This document shows positions 16,470 to 24,506 of a stretch of DNA of 64,000 nucleotides, piece by piece. The stretch spans positions 124,001 to 188,000 of the forward strand of contig NZ_MODU01000004.1 of NCBI RefSeq assembly GCF_001885075.1, written 5' to 3'. Source of the stretch: Alteromonas sp. V450 (GTDB lineage: Bacteria; Pseudomonadota; Gammaproteobacteria; Enterobacterales; Alteromonadaceae). Within the stretch, counting starts at the first letter, position 1. Each line of letters opens with the position of its first letter. The notes below the pieces were generated by a model. That model did no database searches. It worked only from the letters and a program-made list of their open reading frames with translations, and was not told where the DNA came from. The position numbers and the translations under genes were made by a program.

Positions 16470-17240
16470 ATGTCCAAAATGAGCAAGAGAACTCTTATTG
16501 CTTCTACTGTTATGGGTGCCTTCGCACTAACAGGTAGCGCAGTCTCTGCAGATACGCTAGAAGATCTTCATAAAGAAGAAGCGAAAATCCACGCGGCTGC
16601 AGCGAAATCTCAAGAAAAAATCAATACGTTGTTTGAGCAGTCTCAAGAACTTCTTGTTGAGTATCGTCAAACAGTCGATGAGACAGAAAACCTTAAAATC
16701 TATAACGATTACATCGCAAGCCTTGTTGCTGATCAGCAGCGCGGCATAGACTCACTTCAACGTCAAATCGACAGCATCGAACAAACGAAGCAAGGTATCG
16801 TGCCGCTAATGTTCCGTATGATCGATAGCTTAGAAAAGTTCATCAAGTTAGATCGTCCAATCCGTTTAGAAGAGCGCCTTAACCGCGTAGAACGTCTTCG
16901 TGATTTGATGGCTAACTCAAACGTGACTGTTTCTGAACAGTTCCGTCAGGTTCTAGAAGCTTACCTTGTAGAAGTTGAGTACGGTACAAAAATCAATTCA
17001 TATCAAGGCACTATAGACGACGCTGGTACAGAAGTAACGGTTGACTTCTTTAACCTAGGTCGTACAGCGCTTTTAGCGCTTTCTCTTGATCAAACTCACG
17101 CGTGGGTTTGGAACAACGAGAGCCGCTCTTGGGAGAAGCTGGGTGACGAGTACCTATCTTCGACTATTGACGCAGTGAAGATGGCCAACGGCACCATTCC
17201 TGCAGAACTAATTAAACTACCAATTAGCGCAGCGGAGTAA
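16470..17240 (+). CDS. DUF3450 periplasmic coiled-coil protein of the TonB2-type operon
   Basis: The protein of about 256 residues has a signal peptide (FALTGSAVSADT) and then a long coiled coil (roughly residues 30-115). A globular C-terminal part contains VDFFNLGRTALLALSLDQTHAWVWN. This is the DUF3450 family, which occurs as the first gene of TtpC-ExbB-ExbD-TonB operons. A periplasmic structural role in the energising complex is an inference. I use ATG 16470, preceded by GGGA; a TTG at 16461 and an ATG at 16479 are alternatives. The gene is 6 nt upstream of the TtpC-like gene. Confidence 0.85.
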   Translation: MSKMSKRTLIASTVMGAFALTGSAVSADTLEDLHKEEAKIHAAAAKSQEKINTLFEQSQELLVEYRQTVDETENLKIYNDYIASLVADQQRGIDSLQRQIDSIEQTKQGIVPLMFRMIDSLEKFIKLDRPIRLEERLNRVERLRDLMANSNVTVSEQFRQVLEAYLVEVEYGTKINSYQGTIDDAGTEVTVDFFNLGRTALLALSLDQTHAWVWNNESRSWEKLGDEYLSSTIDAVKMANGTIPAELIKLPISAAE

Positions 17241-17246
17241 TTGTTA

Positions 17247-18605
17247 ATGAAACCAGTATTCAAAACTCTTTTAGCCGCTGCGGCAGTTGCAGTTGCGGCA
17301 ACCGGAGCGCAAGCTCAGGAAGCAAAGAGCCTTAAGGACCTTTTAGAGCAAGTGAAACAGAACCGTGTTTCTGAGGCGCGTCTAGACAAGCAGCGCGAAG
17401 CTGAGTTCCAGTCAGCGCGTGCTGACAAGCAGGCTCTTTTAAGAAAAGCACAAGCTGACCTTAAAGCAGAGCAGGCTCGTGGTGACCGTCTACAGAAGCA
17501 ATTCTCAGACAACGAAGTTACACTAAACGAGAAAGCTGCTGAGCTTGATCAAGCAACAGGTACACTTGGTGAAATGTTCGGTGTGGTACGTCAAGCTTCT
17601 TCTGAAGCATACGGCCGTATCTCTACGTCTATCGTAAGTGCACAGTTCCCAGGTCGCAGCCAATTTTTAGCTGAAATGTCAGAAGACTCTAAAGGTCTAC
17701 CTAACATCAAAGAGCTAGAAGACCTTTGGTTTGCGTTACAAAAAGAAATGACTGAAGGTGGTGAAGTTGTTAAGTTCACAACTGAAGTTGTTAATCTTGA
17801 CGGTGGGTCGTCGCAACAAGAAGTGCTACGTGTTGGTACGTTTAACCTTGTAGGCGAAGCAGGTTACCTAGCTTATGACGCTGAATCTGAGGTTGTTCAA
17901 CCACTAGGTCGCCAACCAGACGGTCACTATGTTAGCTCTGCAAAAGATCTAATTGATGCTACATCTGGCTTTACTCCGTTCTACGCTGACCCTTCTCAAG
18001 GTGGTATTCTTGGACTATTGAAGCAAAAAGCAACAATGTCTGAGCGTTATCATGCTGGTGGCCCAGTAGGTTACACAATTACGCTTATGCTTGCTGTAGG
18101 CCTATTGATTGGTCTTTACAAGATGATCACGCTAACAATCACCGGCGGCAAAATGCGTTCACAACTTAAGAACGTGAATAGCCCTTCTGAAGGCAACCCG
18201 CTAGGTCGCATCCTTAAAGTTTATCAAGAGAACAAAACTGCTGATGCAGAGAACCTTGAACTTAAACTTGATGAAGCGATTCTTCGCGAGCTTCCAAAAA
18301 TTGAAAGCGGCATCAACGTAATCAAGATTTTCGCAGCGATTGCGCCACTACTTGGTCTACTTGGTACCGTACTTGGTATGATTGAAACTTTCCAAACCAT
18401 TACATTATTCGGTACTGGTGACCCTCGTATGATGGCAGGAAGTATCTCAATGGCACTTGTAACTACAGCTCAGGGTATTATTGCGGCACTGCCTCTAATT
18501 CTTACTCATAGCATCGTAGCTTCTCGTAGCAAGTCAATCATCCACATTCTTGATGAGCAAACTGCGGGTATCGTAGCTGCTCACACAGAGTCGGAGAAGG
18601 CGTAA
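17247..18605 (+). CDS. ttpC: TtpC-like MotA/TolQ/ExbB-family protein with periplasmic coiled coil
   Basis: The 452-residue protein has a signal peptide (ATGAQAQEAKS), a charged coiled coil (about 25-105) and a periplasmic domain to about residue 265. A membrane part follows with segments near 268-290, 355-380 and 398-420. IAPLLGLLGTVLGMIETF is the MotA/TolQ/ExbB proton-channel signature. TtpC is the extra component that Vibrio TonB2 systems need in addition to ExbB2/ExbD2. I use ATG 17247, with GGAG 9 nt upstream, rather than the TTG at 17241. The exbB gene follows after a single base. Confidence 0.88.
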   Translation: MKPVFKTLLAAAAVAVAATGAQAQEAKSLKDLLEQVKQNRVSEARLDKQREAEFQSARADKQALLRKAQADLKAEQARGDRLQKQFSDNEVTLNEKAAELDQATGTLGEMFGVVRQASSEAYGRISTSIVSAQFPGRSQFLAEMSEDSKGLPNIKELEDLWFALQKEMTEGGEVVKFTTEVVNLDGGSSQQEVLRVGTFNLVGEAGYLAYDAESEVVQPLGRQPDGHYVSSAKDLIDATSGFTPFYADPSQGGILGLLKQKATMSERYHAGGPVGYTITLMLAVGLLIGLYKMITLTITGGKMRSQLKNVNSPSEGNPLGRILKVYQENKTADAENLELKLDEAILRELPKIESGINVIKIFAAIAPLLGLLGTVLGMIETFQTITLFGTGDPRMMAGSISMALVTTAQGIIAALPLILTHSIVASRSKSIIHILDEQTAGIVAAHTESEKA

Positions 18606-18606
18606 T

Positions 18607-19131
18607 ATGAATTACCTGATTGGATTATTTGAATCGGTCAGGGACTTTATCGCTACCGGCGGTGACGTACTTTATTTCGTTGCTGCCGCGCTCTTTCTCA
18701 TGTGGGTTTTAATGATTGAGCGTTACTGGTATTTAACCTCGGTCTTTCCAAAGGTGAAGAAAAACATCATCGCAAATTGGGATGCCCGAGCTGATACCAC
18801 TTCATGGTATGCGCATAGAATCCGTGACGCGTGGATTTCTCAAGCGTCAGACGACCTAAACGCTAGAATGCTGATTATCAGAACTATCATCGCAATGTGT
18901 CCTCTAATAGGACTTCTTGGAACGGTGACAGGTATGATCAGCGTATTTGAGACAATGGCAACACAGGGCACCAGCAACGCCCGTCTAATGGCAGCTGGTA
19001 TCTCTATGGCAACTATCCCTACTATGGCAGGAATGGTTGCAGCGCTATCTGGGCTGTTCATCAGTTCACGTCTTGAAGCGAAAGTGAAGCTGGCAAGAGA
19101 AGGGCTAGTCGATAGCCTGCCACATCATTAG
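18607..19131 (+). CDS. exbB: ExbB2-type biopolymer transport protein
   Basis: The 174-residue protein has three predicted membrane segments (about 20-40, 93-118, 137-157). It carries CPLIGLLGTVTGMISVF, the conserved ExbB/TolQ/MotA motif. It is shorter than E. coli ExbB (244), as expected for the ExbB2 type. With ExbD it forms the proton-driven motor that energises TonB. GGAG precedes the start. It lies between the TtpC-like gene and exbD in a closely packed operon. Confidence 0.92.
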   Translation: MNYLIGLFESVRDFIATGGDVLYFVAAALFLMWVLMIERYWYLTSVFPKVKKNIIANWDARADTTSWYAHRIRDAWISQASDDLNARMLIIRTIIAMCPLIGLLGTVTGMISVFETMATQGTSNARLMAAGISMATIPTMAGMVAALSGLFISSRLEAKVKLAREGLVDSLPHH

Positions 19132-19142
19132 AGAGAGAGATT

Positions 19143-19541
19143 ATGGCTCGAAAAGTCAGAACCGAGGAAGAAGATGCACAGATTGATATGACGCCCATGC
19201 TGGACATCGTATTTATCATGCTAATCTTCTTTATCGTTACCACTGTTTTCGTTAAAGAAGCAGGGATTGAAGTTAACAAGCCAGATGCGAGCCAGGCCGT
19301 TCTTCACAAGAATGCAAACATTTTCATTGCTGTAACCGAAGATGGAAATGTATGGCTAGATAAACGTGAAGTAGCGCCGGACAGCGTTAGAGCGAATATT
19401 GAACGACTGCTTACCGAGCAGCCAACTGACTACGTAATCATTCAAGCTGATATAAAAGCGAAGCATGGTTTGGTAGTTGAAATTATGGATCAGGTTAAAG
19501 CCGCTGGCGTTAACCGAGTCTCGGTAGCGGCAAGGGGATAA
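19143..19541 (+). CDS. exbD: ExbD2-type biopolymer transport protein
   Basis: The 132-residue protein has one N-terminal transmembrane helix (MTPMLDIVFIMLIFFIVTTV), with the conserved membrane aspartate at residue 21 that carries protons. A periplasmic ExbD/TolR domain (about 55-130) ends in VKAAGVNRVSVAA. The AGAGAGAGA ribosome site lies just before the ATG, and tonB starts 1 nt after the stop. Confidence 0.93.
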   Translation: MARKVRTEEEDAQIDMTPMLDIVFIMLIFFIVTTVFVKEAGIEVNKPDASQAVLHKNANIFIAVTEDGNVWLDKREVAPDSVRANIERLLTEQPTDYVIIQADIKAKHGLVVEIMDQVKAAGVNRVSVAARG

Positions 19542-19542
19542 G

Positions 19543-20145
19543 ATGTTACGTATAATTGTATCTATATTATTAGGTGCTGGTGTTGCATTTGCCCTTTTCG
19601 TTCTGATGGCTAAGTTGATTGAGAACTCATCTAGACCAGCAGACGAAGTGCCTCCTGCACCGGTCATCGATATTGTAATGCAGGAACCCGACGATCAAAC
19701 GCAAACGCGTACTCGTGTTCCACCACCACCGCCTCCTCAGCCTCCTAAGATGGAGCAAGTGGAGCCGGAAGCAGCAGAACCTGATGCTGATGGATTTAGT
19801 CTAGCTATTCCGTCTATAGACACAGGTGGTGTTGGTATTAACATCGGTGGAGTTGGCGCAATGCAGCGTGATGGTGAAGCTACACCAATCGTTCGTATAG
19901 ACCCGAAATATCCACCTGATGCGGCTCGTGATGGGCGCGAAGGTTGGGTTAGGCTATCTTTCACTATCAATGAAATTGGTGGTGTTGAAGATATCGAAGT
20001 TATTGAAGCTGAACCTAAGCGAGTATTCGACCGCGAGGCACGTCGTGCTTTACGTAAGTGGAAATACAAGCCTAAGATTGTTGACGGCAAGGCGGTTAAA
20101 CAAACCGGTATGTTCGTTCAACTAGACTTTAAACTGGAGCAATGA
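19543..20145 (+). CDS. tonB: TonB2-type energy transducer
   Basis: The 200-residue protein has an N-terminal membrane anchor (4-24), a short proline-rich spacer with VPPPPPPQPP (about 58-70) and a C-terminal TonB domain (about 110-200). In that domain PIVRIDPKYPPDAARDGREG and REARRALRKWKYKP are typical. The spacer is much shorter than in E. coli TonB, a known trait of TonB2 proteins and one reason they need TtpC. It touches the TonB box of outer membrane receptors, perhaps including the one upstream. The stop overlaps the next ATG (ATGA). Confidence 0.92.
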   Translation: MLRIIVSILLGAGVAFALFVLMAKLIENSSRPADEVPPAPVIDIVMQEPDDQTQTRTRVPPPPPPQPPKMEQVEPEAAEPDADGFSLAIPSIDTGGVGINIGGVGAMQRDGEATPIVRIDPKYPPDAARDGREGWVRLSFTINEIGGVEDIEVIEAEPKRVFDREARRALRKWKYKPKIVDGKAVKQTGMFVQLDFKLEQ

Positions 20146-21413
20146 TCATGATGAAACGTAAATTCAAAATGTCAGCTGTTGCTTTAGTGCTAGGTGCAAG
20201 TGCGGTGCTTTCAGCACCTGCTGCCCTAGCGCAAACTGCGCCAATTGTTTGTCCAGGTTATGAAAAAGACAAGACTAACTTGGTTGGCGAGCGTACCGGT
20301 AAAAAAGTCCAGAAAGCATTCGAACTCTACAATGAAGAGTTAGTTAATGAAGCGCTAGACGTCCTTTATGAAATTGATCCTTCTGACGATTTTGATAAAG
20401 CGTACGTTAACCGCTTCATTGGTAATCTTCTAGCTGCGATGGAAGGTCAGGGCGGAAAGGCTTATACCTATCTTGTTAAAGCAGTAGAAAATAAAGCACT
20501 TAACGACCTAGAGCATGCTCAAACACTTAAATTGCTTGGCGATTTGAGTATGCAGGAAGAAAAGTACAATGATGCAGTAAATTGGTATGATCAGTGGATG
20601 GACTTTACGTGTAAAGAAGATGCTGATGTGTACACGCGCTTGACCCAGGCTTATTACGAATCCAAGCAATTGGATAAGATGATTGAGCCTGCGGATAAAG
20701 CGATTGCATTATACGAAAAGCCCAACAAAAACCCATATGTTTTGAAGCTTACGTCGTATTACGAGCGTAAGATGTATAAAGAAACTGTTGAGGTTGCTGA
20801 GGAGCTTGTTCGTAACTTCCCTGAGGAACCACGTTGGTGGACTCAGCTTGGTATGTTTTATCTTCAGGTAGAAGAGTACAAGAAAGCACTGTCAATTTTC
20901 GAGCTTGCCGATATGCAAGGGTTTCTTGAAAAGGAAAGTGAAGTTAAGGCCTTATCGCAGCTTTATCAAAGCAATGGTATGCCTTACCGTGGTGCCAAAA
21001 CACTTGAAAAGTTCATTAAAGCCGGTGTTCTTGAAGAAGACGCTGAAATGACTGCAAGTATTGCTAACGCTTATCACTCTGCGAAAGAGTTCAAAACAGC
21101 TGCAAAACTATACGGTAAAGCTGCTGCTGCAAGTTCTGATCCAGAGTATTTCCGCAAGCAAGGCACGTTGCTTTTAGTTGCTGAAGACTACAAGGGCGCG
21201 GTAAAGGCACTTGAAAAAGCGCTTGAGCGTGGAATTGAAGATCCGGAAAAGATTCACTTCACGCTTATGGAAGCGAATTTTTATGCTGGTGATTATCGCG
21301 CCGCATATGCTCATGTTAAAGAGGCAAGAAAGGACCGTTCTTTACGCAGAAATGCGGATGCATGGGAACCTTACATTAAAGAAAAAGCTAAAAATCGCGG
21401 AATTAAATTATAA
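20142..21413 (+). CDS. TPR-repeat periplasmic protein of the TonB2-type operon
   Basis: The 423-residue protein has a signal peptide (SAPAALAQTAP, cut near 30) followed by repeated TPR-type helix pairs. Examples are YNDAVNWYDQWMDF, EYKKALSIFELADMQGF and DYKGAVKALEKALERGI. It is the last gene of the operon and overlaps tonB by 4 nt. I infer a periplasmic scaffold for the TonB complex. Vibrio has a TPR protein in a similar TonB2 context, as I recall. In-frame ATGs at 20148 and 20151 are possible starts. Confidence 0.85.
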   Translation: MIMMKRKFKMSAVALVLGASAVLSAPAALAQTAPIVCPGYEKDKTNLVGERTGKKVQKAFELYNEELVNEALDVLYEIDPSDDFDKAYVNRFIGNLLAAMEGQGGKAYTYLVKAVENKALNDLEHAQTLKLLGDLSMQEEKYNDAVNWYDQWMDFTCKEDADVYTRLTQAYYESKQLDKMIEPADKAIALYEKPNKNPYVLKLTSYYERKMYKETVEVAEELVRNFPEEPRWWTQLGMFYLQVEEYKKALSIFELADMQGFLEKESEVKALSQLYQSNGMPYRGAKTLEKFIKAGVLEEDAEMTASIANAYHSAKEFKTAAKLYGKAAAASSDPEYFRKQGTLLLVAEDYKGAVKALEKALERGIEDPEKIHFTLMEANFYAGDYRAAYAHVKEARKDRSLRRNADAWEPYIKEKAKNRGIKL

Positions 21414-21431
21414 TTCGCCGATGATTAGTCT

Positions 21432-21461
21432 AAAAAGCCTCCAGTTTGGAGGCTTTTTTTT
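21432..21461 (+). terminator. Rho-independent terminator of the TonB2-type operon
   Basis: GCCTCCA-GTT-TGGAGGC with an A-run before and eight T after, 18 nt after the TPR gene stop. Confidence 0.95.
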
Positions 21462-21605
21462 GTGGGGGACCGGCAAAAGCGGAAAGCCCGCACTTTTTGT
21501 AGAGTTCTAATTTGGAGAGGAACTACTATAGTAATGGTAACCCACAGTGAATAAGAACTTTGTATGTCTCCTCTAGCGCATAATCACAGTAGCTGACTAG
21601 CATGT

Positions 21606-23732
21606 TTATGTTATTAAGTCCCTGAACTTGGTGACAGTTTGTTTATATCCTTGCACGTCTAGCAGCTTAGCTAGTACTTGCATGTCTGGTTCTTGTTGTG
21701 TAAACAGCGCTGCGATTTCTGGATGAGATTTAAAGACTGAAATGATTTTTTCGATTTCATCAGTGTAGAGCGTTAGTCTAGAGTTTTTGCTTGCTAATGC
21801 TTCTATGGATATTGCTTTCAGTGTGGGCCAAACGTCATCTATTGTTCGTGTGCCGCGCAAAAATTGCGAGAGCTTTTGCGTATGAATGTAGGCAACGTCT
21901 CTACAAAGTTCGCCAAAACGGACATGGGTAAGATTAGACGACAAAAGCGACGCGAGTTGTTGCGTAACATCGACTGCGCGTTGTGAAATAGGATAGATAG
22001 CAAGCGCGCTGGTCTCTCCGCTGGCTTTGTTTGGTTTTCTGCCATTATCGACAATAGAAAAATCGTTTTTTGACCAAAATGAATTCAACGATTTTGTTTT
22101 TCCATATGAAGTTGTAACAGCATCAATACCTTGTTCACTCGCACATTTTTTTATCTCGTCAACAATGCGACAGCCAATACCTACACCTTGAAAATCCGGC
22201 GAGACGGCTATTCTGTTAATTCTCCAATAACGATACGATGCATGCCTAGCGTTTGCTGTAAGCAACGCAATACGTTGCGCACTCAAGTGTCCTTTTGGCC
22301 TGCGCTCTCCAGAAGCAATTTTTTCAGCTAAGTTCTGTAATCGCTCAGTTCCTTCTATATTAATTACCGCGGCACCCAAAATCATATTGTTATGTTCAAC
22401 AATCTGCAAAATCACATCTGGGCTATCTATTATCCGCATAAGGTCATCGGGTGTAGTTTGGTAATGAGCAAGAGAAAGTATCGACATGACTTGTTCGATA
22501 GCGTTGTTTTCAAGCTCTTCAAACCCGGTTTGCCTAAGTGCTGGAGCGTTGTTATTTATTGTTGTAGCGGATGTGGGAAGTGCTTTTTCCATTAAAAATA
22601 CAGAGTTGATAAAGTGCTCTAGCACGTCATCAGGAAACCAGCGAATTGGGGTTAATAGAGAGTATTGTTTAACCGTGTTGCCTGCGCTTTGACAGTCAGT
22701 TTGTTCTAACAATCGGGGAAGTAGCTTTTGAACAAACCCTTTTCCACTGCCTTCATAGCCTTGCACTGTTGTGCTTAGTAACCATTGCTTATTTGCTTGC
22801 ACTATATTGTTAACAACGTTGATTGGCAAAGAAGCAGCTTCATCGACAATAACTATGTCGAATTCTTTATTGGTCTTTAAGAGTATTGGGTTATCGGGAG
22901 CCACCCACTTTACGGCTCCAAAATTGTCAAGATGATCGCCCTTTGTCGGTGCGCTAATTGCGTCGGATGCTTGTGTTTGATTTACTGGATATAGGTGTTC
23001 AAAAACCTTTGAAACATTTTCACGTAAACTACTCGTTATAAGTACATGTTTACCTTGCTGCAGCAAATGTTGTGTGAATAATGCGAGTAATGTGGATTTG
23101 CCCCGTCCTCTTGGTGCCGTCAAAGTGGCTTGCAGCGTGTTGGCGTGTTCTTCCTTTACAAGCTGTTCAAAAACATGTTTTTGTTCAGCAGATTTAAACA
23201 TTGTGCTACAAAATTTGGTCACGTCATCACGATGGTACGTCTTAGTTTTCGGGCGAGTAAATGCGCCATTCTCATACATCGCAATCCATTTGTTTTGCTT
23301 AATAAGTTCGATTAAACGCAAAATGTATCTGCTTTTTTGCTGTGAAAAGCCATGTGACGTTGATAGTGGAGTAAAATGAAAGGGCCACTTTGAAAAGTCA
23401 GGACATACGATTATTAAGCAGCCTTCTGCTCTTATGGTGCCAGCGACTGCTGTAATGATACTTGGGCTGAATTTTTCACGACAATCTATTATCGCAATAT
23501 CATTTTCACTGCCTAACGCCCGCTGGCGCTTTTTGCCTGACAGTTCGTCGTAACTAAAAAGTTTTAAACATACACCAGAGGGTACACAATCTGTGACGGT
23601 TTTTATTGTGTTATCGCAGAACGTATTAGAACCGGATATAACTAAGAGCCGTCGATGGTAAAACGCAGTTTGTGCTATTCGTTTAGATGAGTAGGGCTCA
23701 AAAAGCCATCTAGTATATTGTTCTAGCGCCAT
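21606..23732 (-). CDS. tmcA: tRNA(Met) cytidine acetyltransferase
   Basis: The 708-residue protein has the TmcA layout. There is an N-terminal DUF1726 domain (1-170), an RNA helicase-like ATPase with Walker A TAPRGRGKST (near 205) and DEAAS motif, and a GNAT domain near 440-560 (ISPDFQGVGIGCRIVDEIK). A C-terminal tRNA-binding tail follows. It acetylates N4 of the wobble cytidine of elongator tRNA-Met, aiding codon discrimination between Met and Ile. The length is near E. coli TmcA (671). It is divergent from the thioesterase gene with only 59 nt between them. Confidence 0.93.
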   Translation of the reverse strand: MALEQYTRWLFEPYSSKRIAQTAFYHRRLLVISGSNTFCDNTIKTVTDCVPSGVCLKLFSYDELSGKKRQRALGSENDIAIIDCREKFSPSIITAVAGTIRAEGCLIIVCPDFSKWPFHFTPLSTSHGFSQQKSRYILRLIELIKQNKWIAMYENGAFTRPKTKTYHRDDVTKFCSTMFKSAEQKHVFEQLVKEEHANTLQATLTAPRGRGKSTLLALFTQHLLQQGKHVLITSSLRENVSKVFEHLYPVNQTQASDAISAPTKGDHLDNFGAVKWVAPDNPILLKTNKEFDIVIVDEAASLPINVVNNIVQANKQWLLSTTVQGYEGSGKGFVQKLLPRLLEQTDCQSAGNTVKQYSLLTPIRWFPDDVLEHFINSVFLMEKALPTSATTINNNAPALRQTGFEELENNAIEQVMSILSLAHYQTTPDDLMRIIDSPDVILQIVEHNNMILGAAVINIEGTERLQNLAEKIASGERRPKGHLSAQRIALLTANARHASYRYWRINRIAVSPDFQGVGIGCRIVDEIKKCASEQGIDAVTTSYGKTKSLNSFWSKNDFSIVDNGRKPNKASGETSALAIYPISQRAVDVTQQLASLLSSNLTHVRFGELCRDVAYIHTQKLSQFLRGTRTIDDVWPTLKAISIEALASKNSRLTLYTDEIEKIISVFKSHPEIAALFTQQEPDMQVLAKLLDVQGYKQTVTKFRDLIT

Positions 23733-23791
23733 GTAAGAAATTTTTCGGTATAATATTGAGATATAGTAGCGATTTATACAGAGGAATTCGA

Positions 23792-24214
23792 ATGCGCTTT
23801 CTTTCTCGGCGTCTTGTTATGCCAAACGACCTTAATTACGCCAACTCTTTATTCGGCGGCCGCGCGTTAGAATGGATAGACGAAGAAGCTGCAATTTGGG
23901 CGATTTGTCAGCTAGAAACTAATTGCTTGGTTACCAAGCATATTGGTGAAATTAGCTTCGAATCTCCGGCTATGCAGGGCGATATTGTCGAGTTTGGACT
24001 TCAAACTAAAGCAGTTGGCCGCACATCCATTACCGTCAGCTGTCTGGTGCGCAACAAAGCGACGAAGAAAACTATCTGTTTTGCCGATGATATCGTATTT
24101 GTTAAGGTTGACCCAGAAACACGTCAACCAACGTCACACGGCAAAACATTAGAAGGCCTAAAAGCCCAGACTGATGATGAAGTACGTCGTCTGAATATGA
24201 ATACTGAAGCTTAA
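23792..24214 (+). CDS. Acyl-CoA thioesterase (hotdog fold)
   Basis: The 140-residue protein is a YciA/BACH-type hotdog thioesterase. PNDLNYANSLFGGRALEWIDEEAAIWA is the substrate-contacting helix region with the conserved N-x-x-G-x-L-F/G-G pattern. FESPAMQGDIVEFGLQTKAVGRTSI follows. It hydrolyses acyl-CoA thioesters; chain specificity cannot be read. ATG 23792 has GAGGAA 6 nt upstream, so I prefer it to the in-frame start at 23756. A TATAAT box (23749-23754) lies upstream without a well-placed -35. Confidence 0.88.
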   Translation: MRFLSRRLVMPNDLNYANSLFGGRALEWIDEEAAIWAICQLETNCLVTKHIGEISFESPAMQGDIVEFGLQTKAVGRTSITVSCLVRNKATKKTICFADDIVFVKVDPETRQPTSHGKTLEGLKAQTDDEVRRLNMNTEA

Positions 24215-24255
24215 TAGACTATAAACCTCAAAGCCTTATATCATATAAAAATTAT

Positions 24256-24272
24256 GACGTTAGCTTAACGTC
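24256..24272 (+). terminator. Hairpin after the thioesterase gene, weak terminator candidate
   Basis: GACGTTA-GCT-TAACGTC is a perfect 7-bp hairpin 42 nt after the stop, but only TTATCC follows, so termination is uncertain. Confidence 0.4.
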
Positions 24273-24353
24273 TTATCCGCTTGACGGCGTATATCTAACT
24301 GGTAGACTCCGTCGCAGATGTTGACGTTGCTAGTTTTAGTCGCTCAACGCTAT

Positions 24354-24438
24354 ACCAAGGGGTGTCCGTTTTCGGTCTGAGATCCACATTCGTGGGAACC
24401 CTTAAACCTGATCCGGATAATACCGGCGTAGGGATGGT
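24354..24438 (+). promoter_or_regulatory. TPP (THI element) riboswitch
   Basis: The core matches the thiamine pyrophosphate aptamer: AAGGGGTGTCC, CTGAGA at 24377-24382, ACCCTTAAACCTGATC (24399-24414), GGATAATACCGGCGTAGGGA, and closing arms ACCA/TGGT. It lies 68 nt before a TonB receptor gene followed by thiamine transport and kinase genes. TPP binding should switch the operon off. A possible expression platform lies between it and the ATG. Confidence 0.95.
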
Positions 24439-24506
24439 TCACAACATAGCCTTATCACCTGCCGTTAGACCCGGATCCTTTTTCTTAAATAAGAACAAGA
24501 GATCCC

